Shown: positions 1-9,078 of the stretch, in pieces
Numbering within the stretch: position 1 is the first letter of the stretch
How the letters are laid out: the number at the start of each line of letters is the position of its first letter
Origin: Acanthamoeba lenticulata
Taxonomy: Eukaryota > Discosea > Longamoebia > Acanthamoebidae
Assembly (NCBI GenBank): GCA_002179805.1
Contig: NAVB01000783.1
Location: 1 to 27,594 of the forward strand
Reading direction: 5' to 3'
DNA: 27,594 bases
Notes under the pieces: model-generated
What the model saw: only the letters and a program-made list of their open reading frames with translations
The model's database searches: none
What the model was told of the DNA's origin: nothing
Made by a program: the position numbers and the translations under genes

Positions 1-59
1 TTTAATTGTTTAATATCGATTTGTTTTTCCTCACGGCTTGGACTGGTTCACAACTACAG

Positions 60-2929
60 ATTCGCGGGTCGGCCAAGCTCGCGCAGACGCTGAAGCTCGA
101 TAGCAAGGTGACGAGCCTCGTGCGCGTCAAGAATCATGTGTGGGGCTGCGGTCCGCTGGGCATCTACTTGTGGCACTCCACCGTGCGTCTCTCTCTCTCT
201 CTCTCTCGCTCACCATCATCGCGTCCCTCATCACCATCATCATCTTGCTCATGCCCTGCTGTCCTTGATGTCGCAGACGCTCAAGTACAGAGGCAAGATC
301 AGCACGGACGAGGCGGAGCTGAGCACCATGATCCAGGTGTCGGCAGGGGCCGTCTGGTGCGTGTCGCCCAGCGAGCCCTCCATCCTCGTGTGGGAGATCA
401 CCCGCCGGCCGTCCTTTGTCAACCTCCCGCCCATCTCCCAGGCCGCCATCCCGCACGTCCGCGCCTCGGTACGCCGCGTCCTCATCCTCCTCATCGTAAC
501 TCGCGCCACGATTGGTCCGTGCTAATCAAGTGTCGACAATAGGAGAAGCCGAGCGGCGGCGAGACGGCCAATCCGATGCAACCGCCGCTGGACGGCCCTC
601 GGCTGTCCATGTCCAACGGCAAGCTGCCCATGCGATCTGAAGCTGGCGATGCGATCAGCCCTGAGATGCCCCGGCGAGCCACCGTGGCCGCCGTCGAGGC
701 CGCGCGGCTGGTCCGCCCTGCGCGGGCGCCTACCGTCAAATTCTCCATCCGCGACGACGGCGCGGCGCAGCAGCGGGAGAGCGCCACCACCACGTTCGTG
801 CCCACGCCCGTCAAGCGCCCGCTTCTGCTGGCCGAGCGGGACCGCGAACGAGACCGGGACCGGGACCGCGAGCGGGTGGACCGCGTCGAGCTCAATGGCA
901 GCTCGCGGCAGTTGTTCCCTTCGCATCAGGTGGTCCACCCGAACGGCAGCGGCACAGCCGGGAGCGGGTCAGCCGGGGGCGTGCCGACGCGCGGCTCTCG
1001 CACGCCACGCGCAGGCGGCGGAACGTCTTCACCGTTGTCGGGATCGCCGCGTGGCGACTCGGCGCAGCCCGTTGAGGTCGAGCCGAGCGCCCTCGCCTTG
1101 GTGGCGGACCACCACCCCGTGCCAGAGGAGCTCGAGCCTCCCGTCGCGGCGGCGACTACTCGCGACGCACGGGCGCCCAGCGCGGAAGCCAACGTTTCTG
1201 ACACGGCGATGGTCGAGGGCAAGGCCCGTAAGGCCTGGAGCGAGGACAGCTTCTCGGCCGACCTCCAGCGCTCGGCCCGGATGGAGGACCCGACGACCGG
1301 GCCCGACCCCGTCCGGCGCCGGAGCACGGACGTGTCGGCCCGGTGGGAGCGCGCCAAAGCCTCGCCCCGGCGCGAGGGCTCGGCCTCCTCGGCGCCCGCC
1401 TCGGCCCTGAGCTGGGTGGCCTCTGTGCCGCAGGAGCGACAGCTCCACTCGCCCCGGCACTCGCCCGGCCACTCGCCCCGACAGCTCGGCCCGCTGGCCG
1501 CGGGCGGCCTCAACACCAACACCGGCAACGACGGCGATGAGACCATAAGCGGGCGCAGCGCGACGGGGCCACCGCCGACCGTTCGCCAGGCGCTGCTCTC
1601 GCGCAACCGCTGCGCGACGCAGCCGGCGCTCCCCGCGGATCTGCTGCTGGTGAGCGCCACGGCCGACGTGCGGTCGGCCGCGGCGCGCAACGGCGACGGC
1701 ACGCAGAGCCCCGTGATGCGCGCGAGCACCGAGATGGCCGCCGTGGACGAGACGGGAGCACATGGGCGCACATGGGCGTCCGTGCCCCAACAACAGCAGC
1801 AGCCGCGGCGGCACTCCAATCCCAACAACCACAGCCAATGGGCGCTCTCGTCCGGGCCGATCGGCCCAGAGGCTGCAGCTTCGGCAGAGGCGCGTCAGTC
1901 GACTTCGCCAGAGGCGTTGGCAAAGGAGCTGGCCGCCTGCCTGGCGGCGGATGGCGGAGGCGGCCACAACGGCGTGGCTGACGACGCGCAGGCCCGGACT
2001 GGGAAGAAAACAAAGAAAAAGAAGGAGAAGAAGATGAAATTCAAGACGCCGCGCCAACACCGCGAAGACAACAGCAACAACAACGAGGGCGACGACGACG
2101 TACCGGCGCCGGCTGTGACGCCGCGAAAGAGCAGCAAGGAGAAGCCGCTGCCTCAGCGCAGGGCTGGGGACAGCGAGCCCGACGATGAGGCTGTCGTGGG
2201 CGCGGCCCCGGCCCGAAGCCGCGCGCCGTTTGGTGTCATCAAGCGGAAGATCTCGAGGGACAAGGACCGCATCCCGCTGCCATCGTCGCAACAACAACAG
2301 CAACAGCAGCAGCAGGACGAGGCGAGCGAGGCCTCTACTGAAGACGAGTCCACCACGCCTCGCGGCGGCACGAGCTCGTCCAAGATCAAGCGCAAGGCCA
2401 CGCTTGGGAGCCCGCGCAGCTCGACCAGCCCGCGCAGCGCGACGAGCCCGCGCAACTACTCCTCCTTGTCCTCGATGTTGAGAACGACAACGACAACACA
2501 GCTGCAGGAAGAGGTAGACATGCTCGTGCTCGTGCGCTGCTTGCAGCTGCCCGAGTGGGGCGAAGACTTCTCCGAGCTGGTCCTTGCGCGCGACCTCCGC
2601 ACCATGGACGCCCTGCGCGAGGCGCTCGCGGCAGAGTTCGGGGTACGTCGAGGAAGATTGCTTGGTGGTTTGGCCACTCCGTAGTAGGTGACTCACAGCC
2701 TGTTGTTAACGAACAACAGGTGGCCAAGGAGTCGATCGAGAGGGTGCGCAAGCTGCCCAACATCGTCCTGTGCCGGGACCAACACGTCCTGCGGCTCCGC
2801 GGCGGGGAGCAGCTCGAAGTGCACCTCAAGCCGGACACGCCCAGGCAGCTGCCCATCAACAGTCCGCCACCAAGCCAGGAGCAATCACCTCTGACTGAAC
2901 AGGTGGCGGAGCAGCTGCCCCAGCCCTAG
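60..2929 (+). CDS. Partial large protein: end of a WD40-like beta-propeller, disordered poly-Gln region, compact C-terminal domain
   Basis: This is the 3' part of a gene that starts before the window. Predicted exons are 60-182, 277-468, 543-2642 and 2720-2929, with donors GTGCGT, GTACGC and GTACGT; together they encode about 874 residues. The first two exons carry propeller-like strands (VWGCGPLGIYLWHS, then AVWCVSPSEPSILVWEI), resembling the WD40-like C-termini of Rho-GEF or Roco-type proteins. The third exon encodes about 650 residues of Ser/Pro/Arg-rich low complexity, including a Lys-rich patch (KKTKKKKEKKMKFK) and nine consecutive Gln. The last ~90 residues regain globular composition (LPEWGEDFSELVLARDL... 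then VLRLRGGEQLEVHL), and could be a ubiquitin-like or effector-binding fold. The N-terminal domains are outside the window, so the function cannot be named. Exon phases are all consistent. Confidence 0.75.
183..276 (+). repeat. Intron of the first gene with a CT microsatellite
   Basis: The intron between exons 60-182 and 277-468 starts GTGCGT, runs through a CT dinucleotide tract at about 187-209 and a CATCAT-rich stretch, and ends TCGCAG. It shows the usual intron style of the window, pyrimidine-rich and under 100 nt. Confidence 0.6.
2289..2315 (+). repeat. CAA/CAG repeat encoding poly-Gln
   Basis: A mixed CAA/CAG run inside the disordered region of the first gene encodes nine consecutive Gln. 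Both codons are used, so it may be maintained at protein level rather than as a pure microsatellite. Confidence 0.85.
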
Positions 2930-3199
2930 GGGCCGTCGACACCAATTTTGACCTTCTCAAGACCGAGCTTGTGGTTGTATGTTTGTCGTATGTATCATTT
3001 TTTATCCGCGTTCCACCGAAGGGGTTCGTAAAATCTTAGCACTTGCACCTGCGAGTTCGTACCGAAAACTCGCATACTTTTCGGCCCTCCTTCCACTGGG
3101 GCAAGCTTCGTCGCCGCTGACGAAGCTGCGTCTTCTGCAAACTCCCACCATCAACCAGTAACCACTTCTACTTGAAACAAGAACACCCACTCCTTCACC
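2930..3199. other. Intergenic region: 3' end of gene 1, promoter of gene 2
   Basis: This 270-bp gap follows the TAG of the propeller gene and precedes the ATG at 3200. It must hold the terminator of one and the promoter of the next gene. No AATAAA hexamer is visible on the + strand. The start codon context is CACCATGA, a good eukaryotic initiation context. Confidence 0.5.
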
Positions 3200-3754
3200 A
3201 TGACCGACACTCCCTTGGGCACGCCTTCCACGCATCAATACGAACAGGGCCTCCACGTCCTGCGCCAGCTCGAGAAAGAGCTGCGTCATGGCCACAACCG
3301 CGACAAGGTCATCGAGCTCACCAACGCCTACTACACCCTCATACCGCATGCCTTTGGCCATGGGCGTCAACGCCCCCCGCTGCTGGACTCGGACGCGGCT
3401 GTTCAAGAGGAGATGCAACGTGTAGAGGACCACCTGCTCCAGGGCCACAAGGCTCTTAGTGGCGACGACAACGTTCAACCCGCCCCCTGCGTGTGGCAAT
3501 ACGACTCCAAGCACGGCTGGTTCGACTTTGGCCTCGAAGCCTCGCAGCGGCTCGAGGACGCTTGGCGCGCCTGGCGATCCGACCCCAACGACTTCAGGTT
3601 CCACCAGGCAGAGGTGGTCAGCGGGTCTGATGGTTGGCGCTACAGCGTCAACTTCGACCAAATGACGCAGACCAACCTTGATCACGAGCGCCACCGCGTT
3701 CGCAACGTTCGTCGCGTACCAGCCTCCATGTCGCGCCGCGCTTCTGGTCAATAA
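3200..3754 (+). CDS. PARP regulatory-domain + WWE-domain protein without a catalytic domain
   Basis: Intronless, 184 residues. Residues ~4-86 match the second half of the helical PARP regulatory domain: it opens with PLG, then a helix ending in ELTNAYYTLIPHAFG, then PPLLDSDAAVQEEM and a final helix. Animal PARP1 has the same order (PLG..., LSNRFYTLIPHDFG, PPLLNN). Residues ~97-178 form a WWE domain: W99, W107, then YSVNFDQMTQTN and the C-terminal RVRNVRR, matching the family's aromatic, Gln and Arg positions. WWE domains bind poly(ADP-ribose) or iso-ADP-ribose. The protein stops 12 residues after the WWE, so the ADP-ribosyltransferase fold that normally follows the regulatory domain is absent. 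It is probably a nuclear PAR reader or PARP modulator (inference). The start has a CACCATGA context. Confidence 0.85.
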   Translation: MTDTPLGTPSTHQYEQGLHVLRQLEKELRHGHNRDKVIELTNAYYTLIPHAFGHGRQRPPLLDSDAAVQEEMQRVEDHLLQGHKALSGDDNVQPAPCVWQYDSKHGWFDFGLEASQRLEDAWRAWRSDPNDFRFHQAEVVSGSDGWRYSVNFDQMTQTNLDHERHRVRNVRRVPASMSRRASGQ

Positions 3755-3755
3755 A
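3750..3755 (+). terminator. Poly(A) signal AATAAA overlapping the stop codon
   Basis: The TAA stop of the WWE gene (3752-3754) lies inside an AATAAA hexamer, so the 3' UTR may be only 10-30 nt. The convergent neighbour ends only 80 bp away, which would explain selection for a minimal 3' end. Confidence 0.75.
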
Positions 3756-3834
3756 GACTTGTTTGAAGAAGTGCTTTTTTTACTTCATGTAGGCTTGTTG
3801 TAGTAGTTGTGTACACGGACCGAGGGAAACCAGA

Positions 3835-4048
3835 TCAGGAGAGGCCAAGCTTCTTGCGGCGGAGGATCTCTGCGTTGATCTTCTGCTCGGCCTCGTACTT
3901 GGCCACCATGAACTTCTTGTACTCGTCGATCTCCTCCGGCGAGCAGGGCGGACCCTTCGTCCACTTGGGGGCCATCTTCATCACCTCGTCAATGCTACTC
4001 ACGCTCTCGAGGTTGTCCCAAGGGTCGCCACCGCCGCCGCTGGGCTTG

Positions 4049-4092
<44 letters not shown>

Positions 4093-4979
4093 AGGCGCGG
4101 GCGCCGCCGCGGACGCCGATGGCGAAGAAGGCGATGCCGGCGAAGTGGGCGAAGCCACGGCCGGCGAACCGGTTGGTCGTCTGATGATGTAGCCCGAGAG
4201 GTCAGGCGCTGGCTTGGGCGTGCTGTCGCTGATGCTGAAGCCCGTCGGAGCGTCGCGGTTGCGCGGGTTGTCGATCTCAAAGTCGGCGTAGGTGATCGCC
4301 CGCGCATGGGCCGGGGCTTGTGTCGAGGCGGCGGCAACGCCTGGCGAGGCCGGTGCGCCGCCGGCCACCACGCCCGGCTGTCCGATGGCAGTCGCGGCAT
4401 AGGCGGCGCCCGGCATGAGGCCTGGCGATGGCTGCTGGTTCACTGTACACTCGTGTATGAGCATGCAGTGGTGATGAGAAGGAACTAGAGAGGGGAGTAC
4501 GAACCTCCACTGAGGGAGATGGAGTTGAGGAGAGAGTCAAGGTCGGCCCGTGAGCGGATGGTTTGCGTGACGGACGGGTCCGGCACGTTCCAGGCCGGCT
4601 CTTGCAGAGGAATCTGACAAGAGAGAGCACGTGGAAGGATGAGCTTCATAGAGAACGCACCAAGGTTGGAGGGCATGTACAGGTGGCTCATAGTTGAGCT
4701 GCTGCAGGGCGCCTTCGAGGAAGAGCAACGCATTCGATAGATTCTCAGCCTGCAGGGTACCGCTCAAGCCCAGCGTGGTGAAGCTAGGTTGCCCAGAAGG
4801 GGGAAGGTGAAGAATTCAGGCACCTGTGTGAGGCGAATCATAATCTGTTGGGCTTGTGCAGCGGTAGCGGGGGGCTTCTTTTTTTGTGGTAAGCTTACGT
4901 CAAGCAGAGTCGCGATTCGGTTGAGAACCTCCTCGCTGTTGCGGAGAGGAACCTCCAGCTTCTGTAATGTGATTGACAT
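3835..4979 (-). CDS. Unrecognised Ala/Pro-rich protein with helical N-terminus
   Basis: Predicted exons, in coding order, are 4979-4899, 4824-4844 (a 21-nt microexon), 4749-4681, 4613-4505 and 4442-3835. All phases fit and give 295 residues. The N-terminal ~60 residues are helical and Leu-rich (MSITLQKLEVPLRNSEEVLNR). A short linker follows (EPAWNVPDPSVTQTIRSRAD), then a disordered Gly/Ala/Pro segment, a run of 15 Ala, and a charged helical tail beginning EEIDEYKKFM and ending LRRKKLGLS. An N-terminal coiled coil followed by a disordered region would fit a subunit of a nuclear complex such as Mediator, but I find no diagnostic motif and do not assign one. It converges with the WWE gene, 80 bp away. 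Confidence 0.65.
4050..4092. repeat. GCC trinucleotide repeat encoding poly-Ala
   Basis: About 14 perfect GCC units, read as GGC on the coding minus strand frame boundary and translated as Ala, lie in the last exon of the 3835-4979 gene. A pure triplet run like this is prone to length change between strains. Confidence 0.9.
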
Positions 4980-5246
4980 GATCTGTCGGTCAAGGCGAGG
5001 TTAGCGTCTATGTCATGTACACCCATTACATCCATTGACGGCAGACCTGGTTATACTTCTCCTGCACATTGTTTGGGTCCCCCATCTTCTCTTCGTCTCC
5101 TGCAACTTGTTATTGCAGTTGTTCAGATTAATTTCTTTTAACGTTTTCCTTAGCCATTCAAAAAGAAAAATAATTACAGATTGTCGTGCTGTTGACCGAC
5201 AGGGCGTAGGCCACGACATCGACCGTCTGGTCGATGAAAAAGACCA
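4980..5246. other. Intergenic region between two minus-strand genes
   Basis: This 267-bp gap contains the 3' end of the glycosyltransferase gene and the promoter of the gene starting at 4979. It is clearly more AT-rich than the flanking coding DNA (around 5100-5180). I see no AATAAA on the minus strand and no RNA gene. Confidence 0.5.
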
Positions 5247-6722
5247 TCAGCATTTTTGAGTGTCGACAGTCGGGGCGAGCAGGCCGTGGTACTCGAAGCC
5301 GAGCTTGCCAGCCAGGTCCGCGTAGCATGCGTTGATGTAGCCCTTGCCCCAGACCTCCACCACCTTGAGGTCGTCGGCGCCGACGATGATGTTGCTGAAG
5401 CCAGCTCCGTGGGGCCCGACCACGAGCTTGGCTCGGCGGAACAGGTCCATTTGGTCGGCCGGGGGCATCTTCTCTGCGCCAAACTCGACGATGGCCTCGC
5501 CGGGCATCCGAGAACGCAGGGCGGCCACGAACAGGTCGTGGTTGACGACGCTCCGCCGGCTGCCCGGCGTCCGCTTGATCACCACGATCGGCCGCGGCTC
5601 GTCCTTGCTCAGGCCCTGAGCTCGAGACTGGTCTTCGAGCGCACGCCGCACGAGCGCGCGCCACCGGCGCAGGGGCAGCGCGTTGGGCATGCCGCACTGG
5701 CTCGTGGGCGGGAGCAGCACGCGCGCAGGCGCGTCGACTTGGACGCACTCGTTGGGGTGAACGAACAGGACGTTCTCTGGCCGCACGCCAACGAGGCCCA
5801 GCAGGTAGAGCACAGGAGCCGGTACGCCGGCCAGAAGCAGCACCGTCGCGTTCTCGGCGACGACGCGCGTCTCGAGGAAGGGCGCCAGACGGGGCAGATC
5901 TTCGATCATGCTGTGGTAATACTCGGCGCCCCAGGGCTGCAGCGCCACGAAGAGGGAAGCTCCCTCTTCCGACTGCCCAGCTCGGCGGGTGTGGAGCCGC
6001 CGCTCGCAGCCGACGCCACTCCACGAGGGAAAGGGCTGGCCCTCGTGAGGGAAGAGCTCCTGCGGCCCGCAGACCGGAGGCTGCAGGGCCCACACGACCT
6101 TGGCGTCCTGGCGGTAGACGACGCCCGTGGACTCCACGATGAGATCGCCGCCGAGTTCCAGCAGGTAAGGCCGCTGCATGAGCTCCTCGCGCCACTCGTC
6201 CTTGTCCTTGTCCTTTTCCTCTTCCTTGTTCTCGATTCCGTACCGCGGGAGATGCTCCTGCCGGCCGTGGCTGAAGCGCAGCAGCTCGGCCTCGGGCCCC
6301 TGAAGCCCTGCCTGGGCCTGCTCGTCGAGCGTGAGCCAGAGGCGGCTGCGCCTCACTTGTGCAGAGACCCACTCCAAGGCCCACGGCTCGTGCCCCGTCG
6401 AGGTGTCATTGGGAGACCTGTTGTCGCAAAGCAAGTCGAGGACCATCCGAAACGGGACGTCCTCTGCGGGCTTCTGCTGCGGGCGGTCTCGCAACCAGGC
6501 GTAAGGGTTGGCGATGAAGTGGAGGAACGTGGTGAGCTTCCGCGTGCGGATCGTCGGGAGGAAGAGGGAGTAGCCGGCCACGGGTGTGGAGGGCCCAAGA
6601 GGTTGAAGAGCGAAAAAGCCAGCCCGGAGATCGTCCGTCTCGCCCGGCCTGTAGATCATGACCCACAGCATCGTGGCGCTGAGCGCGAGCACGAGCAGGA
6701 GCAAAGGTACCTTCTTCATCAT
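5247..6722 (-). CDS. GT61-family (DUF563-type) glycosyltransferase, type II membrane protein
   Basis: Intronless, 491 residues from the ATG at 6722 (upstream in-frame sequence has no ATG). Residues ~5-24 are a hydrophobic segment after MMKK, a signal anchor typical of Golgi glycosyltransferases. The C-terminal half carries GT61 features: HSMIEDLPRLAPFLE, a middle segment (VLFVHPNECVQVDAP, SQCGMPNALP), a VVIKRTPGSRR strand, and the most conserved stretch KLVVGPHGAGFSNIIVGADD followed by VVEVWGKGYINACYADLAG. The family transfers xylose, arabinose or GlcNAc to glycans in the ER or Golgi; the sugar here cannot be told. A short alternative 3' splice could give a different tail, but the unspliced end (LAPTVDTQKC, stop at 5247) is simplest. 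It shares a 305-bp divergent promoter region with the next gene. Confidence 0.85.
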   Translation of the reverse strand: MMKKVPLLLLVLALSATMLWVMIYRPGETDDLRAGFFALQPLGPSTPVAGYSLFLPTIRTRKLTTFLHFIANPYAWLRDRPQQKPAEDVPFRMVLDLLCDNRSPNDTSTGHEPWALEWVSAQVRRSRLWLTLDEQAQAGLQGPEAELLRFSHGRQEHLPRYGIENKEEEKDKDKDEWREELMQRPYLLELGGDLIVESTGVVYRQDAKVVWALQPPVCGPQELFPHEGQPFPSWSGVGCERRLHTRRAGQSEEGASLFVALQPWGAEYYHSMIEDLPRLAPFLETRVVAENATVLLLAGVPAPVLYLLGLVGVRPENVLFVHPNECVQVDAPARVLLPPTSQCGMPNALPLRRWRALVRRALEDQSRAQGLSKDEPRPIVVIKRTPGSRRSVVNHDLFVAALRSRMPGEAIVEFGAEKMPPADQMDLFRRAKLVVGPHGAGFSNIIVGADDLKVVEVWGKGYINACYADLAGKLGFEYHGLLAPTVDTQKC

Positions 6723-7027
6723 GCTTAGTGAAGAGGACCCGCAAAAAACAAGACCGGACAAAAAAAAGGTGTTCCTGTGGAGACTGCATTGATTTATGAT
6801 AACGCTGTCGACCTTTGCGGAGCTCCCAAGCTACGGCACGTGGACCATAAAGTCAAAAAAATGACCAATGCCCATGAACGGGGCCGTTTCCGTGCAGATT
6901 AAAACGGGCTTGGCGTTTTGCCGACGGCTTCTTAAGGTGGCGCCTTTTGCCGGCGTTTCGAGAACGAAGTGGACGCTACGCGTAGCCTTCTCGCTCTACT
7001 CTCTCCGCCAACATCGGACCAAGTAGC
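6723..7027. promoter_or_regulatory. Divergent promoter region between the GT61 gene and the Ser/Pro-rich gene
   Basis: 305 bp separate two start codons on opposite strands, so both promoters must lie here. An A-rich patch with CCATAAAGTC and a nearby CCAATG motif occurs around 6843-6875. I cannot place the transcription starts. Confidence 0.5.
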
Positions 7028-8858
7028 ATGGATGTACCCTTCAAGGCAAGACCTGGCCCCTTGTTTGCGTCTCCTGTTCCCTCTCCTGCTCCTCCGCAAG
7101 ATGAGGTGCGGTCCCACACTCCGCAAGCTCTACGGAGGGATTAACAGGTTGTGGTGTAGAACGAAACAAACCACGCAGGAGGGTCTTCTTCACCTCTTGT
7201 TCCTCTCAGTACGCCCTTCAAGGTTCCTTCGCGTCGCCTTCTGGCCGAATCCAGTGAAGAAGCCGCTCCCGGTCGAAAGCCTGTGTCCTTCTCCCTTCCT
7301 CGACGCACGCCTTTGAGCAGCGACGACACGCCCAGCCATGTACTGCCGCTACCAGCGAAGCGCCACAAGACTTCTTCCAACGAAGGAGTGGATCCTCCGA
7401 GCCCAGCTACCTTGCCAGCTTCTTCCGCGGCCGAGCAAGTCCCACCGGCTGACTCAAGCACAAGTGCTGATGGTCCTTCTCCTAATGATCCTCCTCGTCA
7501 AGCAAGCAATCTTGGAAAGAGGCAACGTGATGAAGAACAGCCTCGCTGGTACATCCCCAAGCCGATTATCACTCTTCTCTCTCTCACTCTCTCTCTTTCT
7601 CTCGTTCCTTCTTGTAGCTCTCTACTCACGCTGTTAGGCAGGCTACGCGAAGCAGGCGAAGCCTTCGGCTCCAAGACACCTGCGGCTCGCCCAACCCTCG
7701 AACATAAGCCCCTGGTAAAGTCTGCTGTAGCGAGTCAATCTTCATCCAAATCCTTCCTGACGGCTCTTGGGAGGTACGCCTCAACCAGCGGTCTCACAGT
7801 TCGCTTCGCGCTTTCTCAGCCGTGCTTACCAACAGGAATCCCGAGTCCTCCACCGCAAGCAAGCTTCCTTCTTTGTCCCTTTCCTTTACCCCGTTGGTGA
7901 AGTCTGGTTCCAGCTTCTCGCCGAAACCTGCACCATTCAGCACGATGCAGCCTTTAAACCCGCCCAAGCCGACAACGAATGCCTTTAGTCTCCAGCAGCC
8001 AACTATCTCTCGACCGACTTCAGCTCCACTTCCCTCTCCTGAGAAGAAACAGTTCGCAAGTTCTCCTTTGTTTGGTACGCCAGCCTCGTATTACTGGAGC
8101 TAGTTGGTACTGAATCTCATCGCACTGACTTGATGTAGCCTCACTTCCCCCGTTGGTGAATGACGAGAGTGATTCGACTTGCACGAGGACACTGCAGCCA
8201 TCGCCCGTATCCAAGTTGAGCAGCGTCACCCCTTCGCCCAAGGCTCCGTCACCCACCCCTGCCCTCCGCTTCTCTCCGAAGCCAGCGAACCCAAAGCCGT
8301 TCCTGCCCTCTCCCTCCCCCGAACGCAGCAGCTACTCGCCGAAGGAGATCTTCATGGCCTCACCAACTCCGAAGAGCGCCGTCGGCATTGATTTCTTTCC
8401 GCGTGCTATCCCCGCCAAGAGCAGCAGCTTTGAGCCCTCGTCTTCGCCTTCGCCCTCGCCATCCCTGAGGCTGCCCGGGTCTGATCCTCTGCTAGCTGGA
8501 ATGGTATGATTTCTACAACGCCGCTCATGTTTCTCTGTTACATCTCATTCCTTTCACGACGCAGAGAGGTGCCACCCGAAACCTGCCCGACATGCGCCAT
8601 GTTGAGGAGCTCGAGACGACATTCTTGAACAAGGCGCAAGAGTTCTCCAAGCGCTTGGAAGACATGAACGAGGGCCTGGCTGACGCCGCCGAGAAGCTCA
8701 AGGAGCAGGCCATTCGCCTCTTCGTGCTCAACAACGAGGCGCTCTTCCTCAACTCGCCTGCTCTCTCCGACCGCGTGTCCGACCTTCGTGGACAGCTCAA
8801 GGCCCTCCACATCGACGTAAGCGGCCTCGCCCTCGGCCCTCCCGAGAAGGAGGAGTAG
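7028..8858 (+). CDS. Ser/Pro-rich disordered protein with C-terminal coiled coil
   Basis: Predicted exons are 7028-~7105, a second exon beginning between 7210 and 7223 and ending at 7548, then 7642-7773, 7836-8074, 8139-8503 and 8565-8858. The last four junctions keep phase well; the first intron is uncertain because two donor/acceptor pairs and a second ATG at 7032 are possible. The protein is dominated by Ser, Pro and Lys, with recurring PF/FSP-type motifs (PLFASPVPSP, PLFASLPPL, ALRFSPKPANPKPF) and a basic KRHKT patch. The last exon is different: about 95 residues of amphipathic helix (HVEELETTFLNKAQEFSKRL) with no prolines until the end. A scaffold or nucleoporin-like role fits disordered sequence followed by a coiled coil, but no family motif is conclusive. 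Confidence 0.65.
7571..7612 (+). repeat. CT-rich tract in an intron
   Basis: The intron 7549-7641 contains an imperfect CT dinucleotide tract that forms its polypyrimidine region. It is bounded by GTACAT and GGCAG. Confidence 0.6.
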
Positions 8859-8926
8859 CCTTCCATCGGTTCCCTCCCCCATCTCTTCTCTCCGCGCTAT
8901 CTCGAAGATGAGGCTGTTCGTTGCTC

Positions 8927-8945
8927 TTTTATTGGAAGAATAAAA
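8927..8945. terminator. Palindromic bidirectional poly(A) signal
   Basis: TTTTATT, five bases (GGAAG), then AATAAAA form two perfect 7-bp inverted arms. Read on +, AATAAA at 8939-8944 lies 81 nt after the stop at 8858. Read on -, AATAAA (TTTATT at 8928-8933) lies about 146 nt after the phosphatase stop at 9079. One 19-bp element therefore supplies both convergent genes. Confidence 0.75.
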
Positions 8946-9078
8946 TGAGGCCATTGCAGCGGCGTGTGTGGCGGCTTCTCAGCACTTGAGAGGATGACAC
9001 GCCCCATGTTGTGATGATGTTGACGACGTGATGGCGGAGATGACCTGGCTTCAGAACTAACGGGGCTCTCGTTCGCGA

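Noticed and set aside
1029..2696. Long open frame on the minus strand opposite the propeller gene
   Set aside because: It is Arg/Leu-rich low complexity with no domain, the expected shadow of GC-rich codon usage on the other strand. Similar antisense frames at 5256-6728 (+) and 19641-20801 (-) were rejected for the same reason.
3200..3754. Truncated PARP pseudogene
   Set aside because: The frame is intact, a WWE follows the regulatory half-domain, and a poly(A) signal sits at the stop; no catalytic remnant lies downstream.
5945..5970. GAAGAGGGA-AGC-TCCCTCTTC inverted repeat in the GT61 gene
   Set aside because: It lies in coding sequence in an ordinary stretch of the protein and there is no sign of regulatory use.
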